From positions 248,001-312,000 of the forward strand of contig NZ_BMCT01000004.1 of NCBI RefSeq assembly GCF_014635325.1: 64,000 bases of DNA, written 5' to 3'. A program made the translations under genes and the position numbers. The notes beneath the pieces are model-generated. The model worked only from the letters and a program-made list of their open reading frames with translations, did not search any database and was not told the DNA's origin. Every line of letters starts with the position of its first letter. The first letter of the stretch is position 1. The stretch comes from Azorhizobium oxalatiphilum. Lineage in GTDB: Bacteria; Pseudomonadota; Alphaproteobacteria; Rhizobiales; Xanthobacteraceae. This document shows positions 10,719 to 19,545 of this stretch, in pieces.

Positions 10719-11527
10719 GACCGGCCACATCCGATCCGGCGCGAGTCTCATCCGCCATGGCGAAAGGTGGCGGCCGGGAGGCTGGCGCGATCGGCCGGAT
10801 CCTCGGCCTGGCGGCAGCGGGCTGCGCCTTCCTCATCCTCGTCGGCCTTGGCATCTGGCAACTGGAGCGGCTGGCCTGGAAACAGGAGCTGACGGCGCAG
10901 GTGGAAACCCGCGCCAATGCCATCGTCCGCGCTCTGCCGCCGGCGGCGGCCTGGGGCCAGCTCACGCGCGCGCGCTCCGAATATGACCATGTGGCCGTCA
11001 CCGGCACCTTCGACCATGCCAAGGAAACGCTGGTCTACACGGTGCTGTCCGACACCAAGGCCCCGTTCAAGGGGCAGGGCTATCTGGTCATCACGCCGCT
11101 GATGTTGCCGGGCGGCCATGCGGTGCTGGTGAACCGGGGCTTCGTGCCCGCCGACCGGCGCGATCCGGCCACCCGCGCGGCGGGGCAGGTGGCGGGGGTG
11201 GTCAGCATCACCGGGCTGCTGCGCTTTCCCGAGGAGGCAAGCCTCTTCGTGCCCGCCAACGACCCGGCGAAGAACGACTGGTATCGGCGCGAGCCGGGCG
11301 AGATCGCCGCCGCGCGCGGGCTCAAGGGGGCGGCGCCCTTTCTCATCGACGCGGATGCCAGCCGCAATCCCGGCGGCCTGCCGCAAGGCGGCGAGACGCG
11401 TGTCGCCTTTCCCAACCGCCATCTGGAATATGCGCTCACCTGGTTCGGCCTTGCCGCTGCGCTCGTGGGCGTTGTGGCGGCGGTGGCGATCTCGCGCCGC
11501 GCGCGCAAGACGTCTCTTCTTTCCTGA
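10715..11527 (+). CDS. SURF1 family cytochrome c oxidase assembly protein
   Basis: 270 residues from the ATG at 10715 that overlaps the DUF983 stop; a later ATG at 10757 is also possible. Two transmembrane helices flank a periplasmic domain: ILGLAAAGCAFLILVGLGIWQLERL near the N-terminus and LTWFGLAAALVGVVAAVAI near the C-terminus. Family motifs are WQLERLAWK, VLVNRGFVP and the end motif NRHLEYALTWFGLA. SURF1 proteins bind heme A and help insert it into subunit I. This closes the oxidase operon. Confidence 0.94.
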   Translation: MRPATSDPARVSSAMAKGGGREAGAIGRILGLAAAGCAFLILVGLGIWQLERLAWKQELTAQVETRANAIVRALPPAAAWGQLTRARSEYDHVAVTGTFDHAKETLVYTVLSDTKAPFKGQGYLVITPLMLPGGHAVLVNRGFVPADRRDPATRAAGQVAGVVSITGLLRFPEEASLFVPANDPAKNDWYRREPGEIAAARGLKGAAPFLIDADASRNPGGLPQGGETRVAFPNRHLEYALTWFGLAAALVGVVAAVAISRRARKTSLLS

Positions 11528-11610
11528 GATCATGTTGCATCGCGCTTGAAAGCCGGCTGAAAAAATCTCTATCAAGGCTATGCGGGCACGGGGCCGGCCG
11601 GAGGAAAGCC

Positions 11611-12864
11611 ATGGCGCGCACGGATGCGATCGTGCTGGGAGCGGGGATCGTCGGTGTGAGCGCCGCTCTGCATCTGAAGGCGCGGGGACTCTCCGTGGCC
11701 CTCGTGGACCGGCAGGCGCCGGGCGAAGGCACCTCTTTCGGTAATGCGGGCAGCATCGAGGTCAGCGCTTTGCTGCCGGTGTCCCTGCCGCGCGATCCTT
11801 TGACGCTGCTGCGCCATGCCCTGAAGCTCGCGCCCCAGAGCAATTACCGTCTCGCCGCCTTGCCGTCCTATTTCCGCTGGCTGCTGGCCTATTTCGCTGC
11901 CTCCACGCCTGAGCGACAGCAGGCCATCGGCCGCGATCTGCGCCCTCTGATGGCGGCAGCGCGCGCCGAGCACCACGCGCTGGCCAAGTCCGCCGGTGCC
12001 ATGGGGCTGCTGTCCGCCACCGGCTGGCTGAAGGTCTATCGCAATGAGGCGGACCTCGCCGCCACCGCCACCGAACGGGCCATGGCGGATGAACTGGGCG
12101 TTGCCTACACGCTCCTCAACGAGGCTGGCGTGCGCAAGCTCGAGCCGGCGCTGAAGCCCGGCCTTGCGGGCGGGGTGCATTGGACCGACTCCGACAATGT
12201 CAGCGATCCCGGTGGTCTGGTGAAGGCCTACGCGGCTTTGTTCGAGCAGCAGGGCGGCCTGATGCTGAAGGGCGACGCGCGCAGCCTGCGCCAGAGCGGC
12301 GGGCGCTGGCGGGTTGAGACGGCGGAAGGCCCCGTGGATGCGGAAGTGGCCGTGGTGGCGCTGGGGCCGTGGAGCCTCGACCTGCTGAAGCCGCTGAACA
12401 TTCCCGCGCCGCTGCCCATGGCGGTGAAGCGCGGCTATCACGTCCACTTCGAACCCAAGCCCGGCCTCACCCTGTCGCGCGGCATCGTGGACCGCACGGG
12501 GGGCTTCGCCCTGCAATGGACCCGCGGCGGCATCCGCGCCACCACCGGTATCGAGTTCGCCCGCCGGGAGGATCCGCGCACAGACATTCAGGTGCGGCGC
12601 GTGATCGCCAATGTGCGCAAGCTGGTGCCGCTGGAAGAGGTGAAGCAGGCCGAGCCGTGGCTCGGCTTCCGTCCGGCCTTTGCCGATTCCAAGCCGGTGA
12701 TTGGCCCCGCGCCGGGCCTGCCGGGCCTGTTCCTGGATTTCGGCCACAGCCACTGGGGACTGACGCTGGGACCAGCCTCCGGGCGCCTCATCGCCGACAT
12801 GGTAACGGGGGCGACTCCATTCGTGGATCCGGCCCCCTATGCGCCGACGCGCTTTGCGGCCTGA
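11611..12864 (+). CDS. FAD-dependent D-amino acid dehydrogenase-like oxidoreductase (DadA family)
   Basis: 417 residues with an N-terminal dinucleotide motif AIVLGAGIVGVSAALHL and the following acidic strand end ALVDR, the ADP-binding fold of the DAO/DadA group. The FAD-contacting FGNAGSIEVSALLPV follows, and the C-terminal WLGFRPAFADSKPVIGPAPG and HSHWGLTLGPASGR segments are typical of DadA. Members oxidise D-amino acids or related secondary amines and pass electrons to the membrane quinone pool. No racemase or DadX gene is nearby, so the substrate is open. It is separated from surf1 by 83 bp. Confidence 0.88.
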   Translation: MARTDAIVLGAGIVGVSAALHLKARGLSVALVDRQAPGEGTSFGNAGSIEVSALLPVSLPRDPLTLLRHALKLAPQSNYRLAALPSYFRWLLAYFAASTPERQQAIGRDLRPLMAAARAEHHALAKSAGAMGLLSATGWLKVYRNEADLAATATERAMADELGVAYTLLNEAGVRKLEPALKPGLAGGVHWTDSDNVSDPGGLVKAYAALFEQQGGLMLKGDARSLRQSGGRWRVETAEGPVDAEVAVVALGPWSLDLLKPLNIPAPLPMAVKRGYHVHFEPKPGLTLSRGIVDRTGGFALQWTRGGIRATTGIEFARREDPRTDIQVRRVIANVRKLVPLEEVKQAEPWLGFRPAFADSKPVIGPAPGLPGLFLDFGHSHWGLTLGPASGRLIADMVTGATPFVDPAPYAPTRFAA

Positions 12865-12870
12865 GGTCGC

Positions 12871-13377
12871 TCAGCGCACGTAGAAAGCCTTCGGCCGCAC
12901 GCCTTCCTTGAAGTAGCCGACGAAGGCGACCACGCCGATCGCCTGCGACAGCAGGCCGGGCATCAGCGTGGCGAGGTCCATGATGGTCGCGCCCTCCGGC
13001 AGCACGAGGCCCCGGATGGAGAACTGGCAGAAGGCCGTGACCGCCAGCCAGACGACCAGCAGCACCGGCGCGATGGAAAGCGCGTGGCGCGAGCGCATCA
13101 CCGTCATCACCACGAACATCACGGACCAAAGGAACAATAGGGCCTGAGGCACGAGGCCGAAGCGCAGCATCTGGGTCGAGATGGACGAGCCCGAGACCGA
13201 ATCCACGATGGAGGAGAGGGCGCCGCCGGTGCCGAGTGCCGAGATGAGCGTGAACAGCCCGGCCAGCGGCACCGCGACGATGCCGCAGGTGCACCAGAAG
13301 ATGATGGCCAGCATGCCGCCGAGCGCGCCTTCGGCGCTGGAGCGCCGACGTCTGGAAACGGGCGGGATGGCGGACAT
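12871..13377 (-). CDS. DUF2569-like four-helix membrane protein
   Basis: 168 residues from ATG 13377, which has AAGGAG about 7 nt upstream. Four hydrophobic segments can be seen (about 20-48, 70-88, 95-117 and 135-152), and the product ends VGYFKEGVRPKAFYVR, which resembles the basic end of DUF2569 proteins. The assignment to that family is by general pattern only. No function is known. The gene converges on the DadA-like gene with a gap of only six bases. Confidence 0.65.
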   Translation of the reverse strand: MSAIPPVSRRRRSSAEGALGGMLAIIFWCTCGIVAVPLAGLFTLISALGTGGALSSIVDSVSGSSISTQMLRFGLVPQALLFLWSVMFVVMTVMRSRHALSIAPVLLVVWLAVTAFCQFSIRGLVLPEGATIMDLATLMPGLLSQAIGVVAFVGYFKEGVRPKAFYVR

Positions 13378-13456
13378 GGCGGCTCCTTTGGGGCGACTCA
13401 GGGGTCCGCTCCCTCTAGCAGACTTTGACCGGGATGGAGCTAACCCTTGCGTGCAA

Positions 13457-14461
13457 TCAGCCGGCTGCGGCAGCCGGAAACACGTCCCGCCACGCGGGCT
13501 GGGCATCCGCATAGGGCAACGCGGTGGCCTCATAGACACCGCGCGCTACCGCCCGAGCGAGCACAGCGGCGGCGGTGGCGCCGATGGTGAGCAGATCGCC
13601 CACCGGCTCGGCCAGCGGCGTGCGGCCGGTGGCGAGGGCAAAGACGCAGTCGCCATCCAGCGGCGTGTGTATGGGGAAGAGCGAGAGGGCGAGCCCATCC
13701 TGCGCCATCACGGCGAAGTGTCGCGCCTGAGCCCCTGTGAGCACCGCATCGGTGGCGACCACCGCGATGGTGGTGGCGGTGCGCGGCGTCACGCCCTTGA
13801 TATGGATGGCCGCGCCATCGGCGGGCAGGGAGGCGGGAAGGCCCAGGCCGCCGAACTCACCGTCCTGTTCGAACGGGGCAGCGCGGAAATGCGGGCCGGA
13901 GCCGAGCAAGGGGCAGCCCACCGCATTGACCGCCACCAGAGCTGAAACCCGATGGCCGGAGGAGGTGAAGGCGGATGCCGAGCCGAGGCCACCCTTTACC
14001 CGTGCGGTGGTGGCGCCCATGCCGGCGCCCACGCTGCCAAGCGCGAAATCGTGTCCGGCGGCGTCCGCCGCCTGAATGCCGAGCGCGCGATAGGGCGGCT
14101 CCATGCCCCAATTCTTGTCACCGCCATTGAGCAGATCGAACAGGATGGCAGAGGGCACGATGGGCACCCGCACATCGCGCACCGCAAAGCCACGGCCATG
14201 GGTGGCGAGCCATGCCGTGACGCCGGACGCCGCATCGAGCCCGAAGGCGGAACCGCCGGACAGGACGATGGCATCCACGGTCTGGACGGTGCGGGAGGGA
14301 TCGAGCAGGTCCGTTTCCCGCGTGCCCGGTCCGCCACCGCGCACGTCCACCGCAGCAACGGCCGGCGGATCGCACAGTATGGCGGTGACGCCGGATCCCA
14401 CGGCGGCATCGCTCGCATGGCCGACCATGAGACCGGGAACATCGGTAAGGAGGTTCTGCAT
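13457..14461 (-). CDS. P1 family peptidase (DmpA/S58 Ntn-hydrolase)
   Basis: 334 residues from ATG 14461 (a GTG lies two codons upstream; GAGG fits the ATG). The N-terminus LLTDVPGLMVGHASD, the glycine-rich RGGGPGTRETDLL and VDAIVLSGGSAFGLDAASGV are hallmarks of the P1/DmpA family. Autocleavage is expected just before the threonine of the ATTIAVVATDA segment (residue about 240), giving alpha and beta chains. Known members are aminopeptidases or beta-aminopeptidases. It stands alone between the DUF2569-like gene and ccdA. Confidence 0.92.
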   Translation of the reverse strand: MQNLLTDVPGLMVGHASDAAVGSGVTAILCDPPAVAAVDVRGGGPGTRETDLLDPSRTVQTVDAIVLSGGSAFGLDAASGVTAWLATHGRGFAVRDVRVPIVPSAILFDLLNGGDKNWGMEPPYRALGIQAADAAGHDFALGSVGAGMGATTARVKGGLGSASAFTSSGHRVSALVAVNAVGCPLLGSGPHFRAAPFEQDGEFGGLGLPASLPADGAAIHIKGVTPRTATTIAVVATDAVLTGAQARHFAVMAQDGLALSLFPIHTPLDGDCVFALATGRTPLAEPVGDLLTIGATAAAVLARAVARGVYEATALPYADAQPAWRDVFPAAAAG

Positions 14462-14666
14462 GATCACGCCTCGCGAGACAGCTTAGGCTTTCATCCCTAC
14501 GGCGATGTGTCCGTTCTGGAAAGCGCATCCGGTGCGCGGGCTGCGACAGGACGCGGCTTCACAACGCGGGGAGGCTTGATGCGCAGGGCTTGCCGCACGC
14601 ACGCTCCGGGGCCATGAACGGGGCAGCCGCGCGCTTTTCGCTGCCGGCACCAGTTTCAAGGGTCCG

Positions 14667-15398
14667 ATGGCCGACGTTACGCTTCCCGCCGCCTTCATCG
14701 CCGGCCTCGCCAGTTTTCTGTCGCCCTGCGTGCTGCCGCTGGTGCCGCCGTATCTGTGTTACATCGCCGGCACCACGCTGGATGATCTGACCAATGCGGA
14801 GCCGCTGAAGCAGGTGGCCCGGCGGGCCTTCTACGGCGCCCTTCTGTTCGTGGCCGGCTTCACGGTGGTGTTCGTGGCGCTGGGCGCCGGTGCGTCCGCC
14901 ATCGGCAACGTGCTGCGTGCGCACCAGAACGCGCTCTCCGTCATTGCTGGTATCGCCATCATCCTGATGGGCCTGAATTTCCTCGGCGTGTTCCGGATCG
15001 CCTTCCTGTCGCGCACCGCGCGGGCGGAGGTGGCACAGCCCACCAGCCTGTGGGGGGCATTCGTGATGGGGCTGGCCTTCGCCTTCGGCTGGACGCCGTG
15101 CCTCGGCCCGGTGCTCGGTGCGATTCTGGCGGTGGCGGGCTCGGAGGCGACTGTGGCCAAGGGGGCGGGGCTGCTGGCGATCTATTCGGCGGGGCTTGGC
15201 GTGCCCTTCCTCATTGCCGCGCTGGCGGTGCGGCCGTTCCTGAAGAGCCTGAGCCACATCCGCCGCTATCTGCCCATGGTGGAGAAGGGCATGGGTGCAC
15301 TGCTGCTGCTGACCGGCATCGCCTTCCTCTCCGGCGGCATCGCCAGCGCCAGCTACTGGCTGCTGGAGACCTTCCCGATCCTCAGCACGTTGGGTTGA
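14667..15398 (+). CDS. ccdA: Cytochrome c biogenesis protein CcdA
   Basis: 243 residues with six transmembrane helices. The two redox cysteines are in SPCVLPLVPPYLCYIAG (first helix) and GWTPCLGPVLGA (fourth helix). CcdA carries reducing equivalents from cytoplasmic thioredoxin to periplasmic thiol proteins used in c-type cytochrome maturation. The close position to the aa3 oxidase operon may reflect a shared need for cytochrome assembly, but it is a separate unit. The stop faces the glycosyltransferase gene with a six-base gap. Confidence 0.95.
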   Translation: MADVTLPAAFIAGLASFLSPCVLPLVPPYLCYIAGTTLDDLTNAEPLKQVARRAFYGALLFVAGFTVVFVALGAGASAIGNVLRAHQNALSVIAGIAIILMGLNFLGVFRIAFLSRTARAEVAQPTSLWGAFVMGLAFAFGWTPCLGPVLGAILAVAGSEATVAKGAGLLAIYSAGLGVPFLIAALAVRPFLKSLSHIRRYLPMVEKGMGALLLLTGIAFLSGGIASASYWLLETFPILSTLG

Positions 15399-15404
15399 GA
15401 CAGC

Positions 15405-16415
15405 TCAGGACTTGTATTCCTTGAGGCGCGGACCGTCGGGTGTTTCGGCAGTCGGCGCGCCGAGCGCGGCGTGGAGGCGTGCGAGTACTACCTCGGTCTC
15501 GGTTTCCACCGTCCGCGACAGCGCGAAGGCCTGGCCATCGGCCGCGATCTGCCGACAGGCGTCGGGATGGCTGCGGCACCACTCGATCTTCTCGGCAAGA
15601 TCGGAAAGATCCGCCTTCACCGGCACATAGTGCACCCATGGCACAAGGGCATCATAGAACCACTGCCTGAAGCCGTAGGGCGAGGAAATCTTCAGCACGC
15701 AGCAGCCGAGCAGCAGCCGGGAGAAGAAGTTCATCCAGGCAGCGGAGAAGCCGTCCACATCGAGGGCATACCGCACCTTGACCCATTCCAGCGGCCCGAT
15801 GCGCTCGCGGCTGATACCGAAGGGCGCGAGGTCCGCCCGGCCGGCGAAGGCCACATCGACGCCGGGCATGTCCTTCAGGGCGAGACACATGCGCACCCGC
15901 TGGCGCAGCAATGGATTGGCGGGGTCCATCCAGCTGTGGGTGATCTCGCCCTGTCCGGAAGGCGCGCCGCGCCAGCGCACCACATCCTCGCGGGCGTCCC
16001 ACGCTACGACCTTGGCAACAGCGCGATAGGGCGCATAGACGCGCGGCGTCATGAAAGCCCGGTCGGGGATCAGCACCGAGTCGGGATGGTTGGAGCAGAA
16101 GGTGAGAACGCCGGGGAGGGCGCTATGGTCCGCAAGGCTCGCCTCCAGCCGGGGCAAAGCGGCCCGCGCGGCGAAATAGGCCATGATGGGGCCGCGCTTC
16201 CAGAGGCTGTTGATGCCCTCGCGCGACAACAGAGCCTCGCCGGCGGTCACGGTGAGCCAGCGGCCATCATTCTCGAAGCTCAGCTGGTCTGCCGTTCCGG
16301 CGCGTACGCGCACCCGGCGCCCGGCGGGCACCACGGTGCTAAAGCGGGTCGCCACCGCGAGCCGCACCGCAGCCTGCGGCGTGGCACGGAAGAGGAGGTC
16401 GGAGAGATCAGCCAT
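15405..16415 (-). CDS. CAP10/LpsA-like glycosyltransferase (family 90 type)
   Basis: 336 residues from ATG 16415, with AAGG about 8 nt upstream. The C-terminal half shows the CAP10/glycosyltransferase 90 pattern: KVRYALDVDGFSAAWMNFFSRLL, then VLKISSPYGFRQWFYDALVPWVHYVPVKADLSDL and a stretch EKIEWCRSHPDACRQIA. Members are xylosyl- or glucosyltransferases acting on capsule, LPS or surface glycans. The first 100 residues are not recognisable. No polysaccharide genes are adjacent, so the acceptor is unknown. No signal peptide is apparent, which favours a cytoplasmic enzyme. Confidence 0.82.
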   Translation of the reverse strand: MADLSDLLFRATPQAAVRLAVATRFSTVVPAGRRVRVRAGTADQLSFENDGRWLTVTAGEALLSREGINSLWKRGPIMAYFAARAALPRLEASLADHSALPGVLTFCSNHPDSVLIPDRAFMTPRVYAPYRAVAKVVAWDAREDVVRWRGAPSGQGEITHSWMDPANPLLRQRVRMCLALKDMPGVDVAFAGRADLAPFGISRERIGPLEWVKVRYALDVDGFSAAWMNFFSRLLLGCCVLKISSPYGFRQWFYDALVPWVHYVPVKADLSDLAEKIEWCRSHPDACRQIAADGQAFALSRTVETETEVVLARLHAALGAPTAETPDGPRLKEYKS

Positions 16416-16512
16416 GTGCCTTGGCTTATAAGGGGATCATGGCTGTTTTCGGTAGGGCTTTTTTGAGCCTGATCGCCATCGTGATCAATCCGCCGCGCTG
16501 ATCAGACGAAAA

Positions 16513-16535
16513 CGCCCGCGCGTGATGCGCGGGCG
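16513..16535 (-). terminator. Rho-independent terminator of the liv operon
   Basis: A 9-bp perfect stem (16513-16521 with 16527-16535) around a 5-base loop lies 28 bp beyond the stop of the binding-protein gene at 16564. On the minus strand the stem is followed by TTTTCGTCT, giving an intrinsic terminator. Confidence 0.8.
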
Positions 16536-16563
16536 CCGTGATGCCTATCTGTCGGCCGCGACT

Positions 16564-17664
16564 TCAAAGCTCCGAATAGCCGCCGTCCTTCCAGACGTAG
16601 ACCACATAGTCGAGCTTGGTCAGGTCGCCCTTCTTATCGAAGGCGAGCGGGCCGAGCACGGTATTGAAGGTGGCGCCGGAGTGCATGTACTCGGCGACCT
16701 TCTTGGGATCGACAGACTTGGCGGCTTCCGCTGCCTGCTTGATGATCTGCACGGCGGCGTAGGAATAGAGCACGTAGCCTTCCGGATCGATGCCCTTGGC
16801 CTTGAACTTCGCCACGATGTCCTTGGCTGCCGGGTTGTTGCGCGGATCGGGGCCGAAGGTCATCAGCGTGCCGGCAGCACCCGGACCGGCGATGGTCCAG
16901 TATTCCTTGTCGGTGATGCCGTCGCCGGAGAACAGGACCGTGCTCATGCCCTGGTCGCGCATCTGGCGCACCAGCAGGCCGGCTTCCGGATGCAGGCCGC
17001 CATAATAGAGCACATCCACGCCCGCGGCCTTCAGCTTGGAGACGAGGGCGGAATAGTCCTTTTCACCGGGCGTGATGCCCTCATAGACCACTTCCTTCAC
17101 GCCACCCTTGTTGATGGCCTTCTGGGTCTCATCCGCAAGGCCCTTACCGTAGGGGGTCTTGTCGTGGACGATGGCGATCTTCTTGTCCTTGAGGCTCTTC
17201 AGGATGTACTCGCCGGCCACCGCGCCCTGCTGGTCGTCGCGGCCGCAGGTGCGGAACACGTTCCACAGCTTGCGCTCGGTGAAGGTCGGGTTGGTGGAGG
17301 CGGGGCTGATCTGGAGGATGCCGCCTTCCTCATAGTTCGTGGAGGCCGGGATCGAGACACCGGAATTGAAGTGGCCGACCACGTACTTCACGCCGTCGGA
17401 TACGAACTTGTTGGCGATGGACGTGCCCTGCGCCGGGGTGGAGGCGTCGTCGCCGACGAAGAGCTGGATCTGCTGGCCGAGGATGCCGCCGGAGGCATTG
17501 ATGTCGGCGACCGCCTGATCGACGCCGTTCTTCAGCTGGGCGCCGAAGGCGGCGTTAGGGCCGGTCAGGGGGCCGGCGACGCCGAGCTTGACCTGAGCCT
17601 GAGCACTGGCCGCGAAAGCAAGACTGGCACCGAGCGCAAGCCCGGCAAGTAGAAGCTTCCTCAT
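16564..17664 (-). CDS. livK: Branched-chain amino acid ABC transporter substrate-binding protein, copy 1
   Basis: 366 residues with a signal peptide (MRKLLLAGLALGASLAFA, cleavage near AQAQ). The mature part begins VKLGVAGPLTGPNAAFGAQL, the ligand-contacting N-lobe pattern of the LivJ/LivK group, and two cysteines lie in FRTCGRDDQ region and the signal. It scavenges leucine, isoleucine, valine or related amino acids in the periplasm for the LivHMGF complex. It differs from the neighbouring copy at 17815 by about two dozen residues. Start chosen at 17664, where AGAGGAGA lies just upstream; the longer frame is unsupported. It is the last gene of the liv operon. Confidence 0.95.
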   Translation of the reverse strand: MRKLLLAGLALGASLAFAASAQAQVKLGVAGPLTGPNAAFGAQLKNGVDQAVADINASGGILGQQIQLFVGDDASTPAQGTSIANKFVSDGVKYVVGHFNSGVSIPASTNYEEGGILQISPASTNPTFTERKLWNVFRTCGRDDQQGAVAGEYILKSLKDKKIAIVHDKTPYGKGLADETQKAINKGGVKEVVYEGITPGEKDYSALVSKLKAAGVDVLYYGGLHPEAGLLVRQMRDQGMSTVLFSGDGITDKEYWTIAGPGAAGTLMTFGPDPRNNPAAKDIVAKFKAKGIDPEGYVLYSYAAVQIIKQAAEAAKSVDPKKVAEYMHSGATFNTVLGPLAFDKKGDLTKLDYVVYVWKDGGYSEL

Positions 17665-17749
17665 CCGTATCTCCTCTGGTGGTCCGCAAACGTTTCTGAG
17701 GGGGCGGGCGGCAGCGATGCGCTGCTCTTCTTGAGGTCCTCCGGAACAG

Positions 17750-17774
17750 AAACGCCCGCAGGTCGCGGGCGTTT
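17750..17774 (-). terminator. Terminator between the two livK copies
   Basis: AAACGCCCGC (17750-17759) pairs with GCGGGCGTTT (17765-17774) around AGGTC. On the minus strand it ends in a short T run, 40 bp after the stop of the upstream copy. It probably gives partial termination and lets copy 2 be made at a higher level than copy 1 or separates their transcripts. Confidence 0.75.
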
Positions 17775-17814
17775 CCATTTTCAGTGCTCTGTCATTGCGG
17801 GCCTTTCCGGCCGC

Positions 17815-18915
17815 TCACAGTTCCGAGTAGCCGCCGTCTTTCCAGACGTAGACCACGTAATCGAGCTTGGTCAGATCGCCCTTCTTGTCGAAGGCGAGCG
17901 GGCCGAGCACGGTGTTGAAGGTGGCGCCGGAGTGCATGTAGTCGGCGACCTTCTTGGGGTCGACAGACTTGGCGGCTTCCGCCGCCTGCTTGATGATCTG
18001 CACGGCAGCGTAGGAATAGAGCACGTAACCTTCCGGATCGATGCCCTTGGCCTTGAACTTCTCGACGATCTCCTTGGCCGCCGGGCTCTTGCGCGGATCG
18101 GGGCCGAAGGTCATCAGCGTGCCGGCAGCACCCGGACCGGCGATGGTCCAGTATTCCTTGTCGGTGATGCCGTCGCCGGAGAAGAGCACCGTCTTCAGGC
18201 CCTGGTCACGCATCTGGCGCACCAGCAGGCCGGCTTCCGGATGCAGGCCGCCGTAATAGAGGACGTCGACGTTGGCGGCCTTCAGCTTGGAGACGAGGGC
18301 GGAATAGTCCTTCTCGCCGGGCGTGATGCCCTCATAGACGACTTCCTTCATGCCACCCTTGTTGATGGCCTTCTGGGTCTCGTCCGCAAGGCCCTTACCG
18401 TAGGGGGTCTTGTCATGGACGATGGCGATCTTCTTGTCCTTGAGGTTCTTCAGGATGTACTCGCCGGCGACCGCACCCTGCTGGTCGTCGCGGCCGCAGG
18501 TGCGGAACACGTTCCACATCTTGCGCTCGGTGAAGGTCGGGTTGGTGGAGGCGGGCGTGATCTGGAGGATGCCGCCTTCCTCATAGTTCGTGGAGGCCGG
18601 GATCGAGACACCGGAATTGAAGTGGCCGACCACGTACTTCACGCCGTCCGAGATCAGCTTGTTGGCCACCGAGGTGCCCTGAGCCGGGGTGGAGGCGTCG
18701 TCGCCGCTGAACGGCTGGATCTGCTGGCCGAGGATGCCGCCGGAGGCATTGATGTCGGCGACCGCCTGATCGAAGCCGTTCTTCAACTGGGCGCCGAAGG
18801 CGGCATTGGGGCCGGTCATGGGCGCGGCGACCGCCATCTTGACCTGCGCCTGCGCACCCGCCGCGAAGGCGAGGCTGGCGCCGAGCGCCAGGCCGGCGAT
18901 GAGAAGTTTCCTCAT
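17815..18915 (-). CDS. livK: Branched-chain amino acid ABC transporter substrate-binding protein, copy 2
   Basis: 366 residues, the same length as copy 1 and alike except for about 24 substitutions, half of them in the first 90 residues; the last 40 residues are the same. Mature start VKMAVAAPMTGPNAAFGAQL. Ligand-pocket neighbours differ (for example GDDASTP is preceded by PFS here and LFV in copy 1), so the two may prefer different amino acids. Start at 18915 is supported by an AGAGGAGATAAG ribosome site. A tandem duplication is the simplest origin. The 188 bp upstream, before the membrane protein gene, may hold its own promoter. Confidence 0.95.
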   Translation of the reverse strand: MRKLLIAGLALGASLAFAAGAQAQVKMAVAAPMTGPNAAFGAQLKNGFDQAVADINASGGILGQQIQPFSGDDASTPAQGTSVANKLISDGVKYVVGHFNSGVSIPASTNYEEGGILQITPASTNPTFTERKMWNVFRTCGRDDQQGAVAGEYILKNLKDKKIAIVHDKTPYGKGLADETQKAINKGGMKEVVYEGITPGEKDYSALVSKLKAANVDVLYYGGLHPEAGLLVRQMRDQGLKTVLFSGDGITDKEYWTIAGPGAAGTLMTFGPDPRKSPAAKEIVEKFKAKGIDPEGYVLYSYAAVQIIKQAAEAAKSVDPKKVADYMHSGATFNTVLGPLAFDKKGDLTKLDYVVYVWKDGGYSEL

Positions 18916-19103
18916 GCGTCTTATCTCCTCTGGTCTTTTCCGGGCCGGGGCGGCGCCCCGTTCCGGCTGCAATCGGCAGATGGTGCGAAGGCCCGGATCA
19001 GGCCATCGGAACTGAAATATGGAGACGTCAATCGCGGTCATTCTGCCGCAAAACCCGCGCCTGTCGATGGGCAGGCGAAGGGCTGCGGCAGCATTGCCCA
19101 CAC

Positions 19104-19544
19104 CTATGGGCGGGCGCGCCAGAGCAGCGGGCCGGCACTCTCGTAAAGCCAGCCGTAGCGCAGGGTCATCTGCTGCTTGCGCACAGATCGGAAACCGAGC
19201 GTGGCGATGGACAGGAGGATGACATATTCCAGCAGGAAATGGTCAAAGGCCAAGAGCGTGCCATGGAAGAGCGCGAAGTGGCAGAAGCGCACCGCGCAGG
19301 TCACGAGCAGGGCGTAGAGCGCCACCTGCAGGAAGGGGCTCCAGCCCTTGGCCACGGCGCGGCCGGCCATCCAGGCCCCGCCGCCGCCGAGCGCCACGGT
19401 GACGAGCAGGAAGTCGCCCAGCGACACCTCCACCACCGAGCGCGGGCGGATGACATAGAGCACCAGCACTGCGAGGAGGGCGAGGACGGGCAGCACCACC
19501 ATCGGCGAAGTGGGGCGGCCGGGATTGGGGACGGTGGCGGCCAT
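19104..19544 (-). CDS. Small membrane protein of the liv operon (DUF6867-like)
   Basis: 146 residues with about four hydrophobic segments, including VVLPVLALLAVLVLYVI and FLLEYVILLSIATLGF. It begins one base after the livF stop, so it is co-translated with the transporter. Similar small membrane genes follow livF in related alphaproteobacteria; I recall the label DUF6867, but that is not verified here. Function is unknown. It ends KQQMTLRYGWLYESAGPLLWRARP. Confidence 0.75.
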   Translation of the reverse strand: MAATVPNPGRPTSPMVVLPVLALLAVLVLYVIRPRSVVEVSLGDFLLVTVALGGGGAWMAGRAVAKGWSPFLQVALYALLVTCAVRFCHFALFHGTLLAFDHFLLEYVILLSIATLGFRSVRKQQMTLRYGWLYESAGPLLWRARP

Positions 19545-19545
19545 G

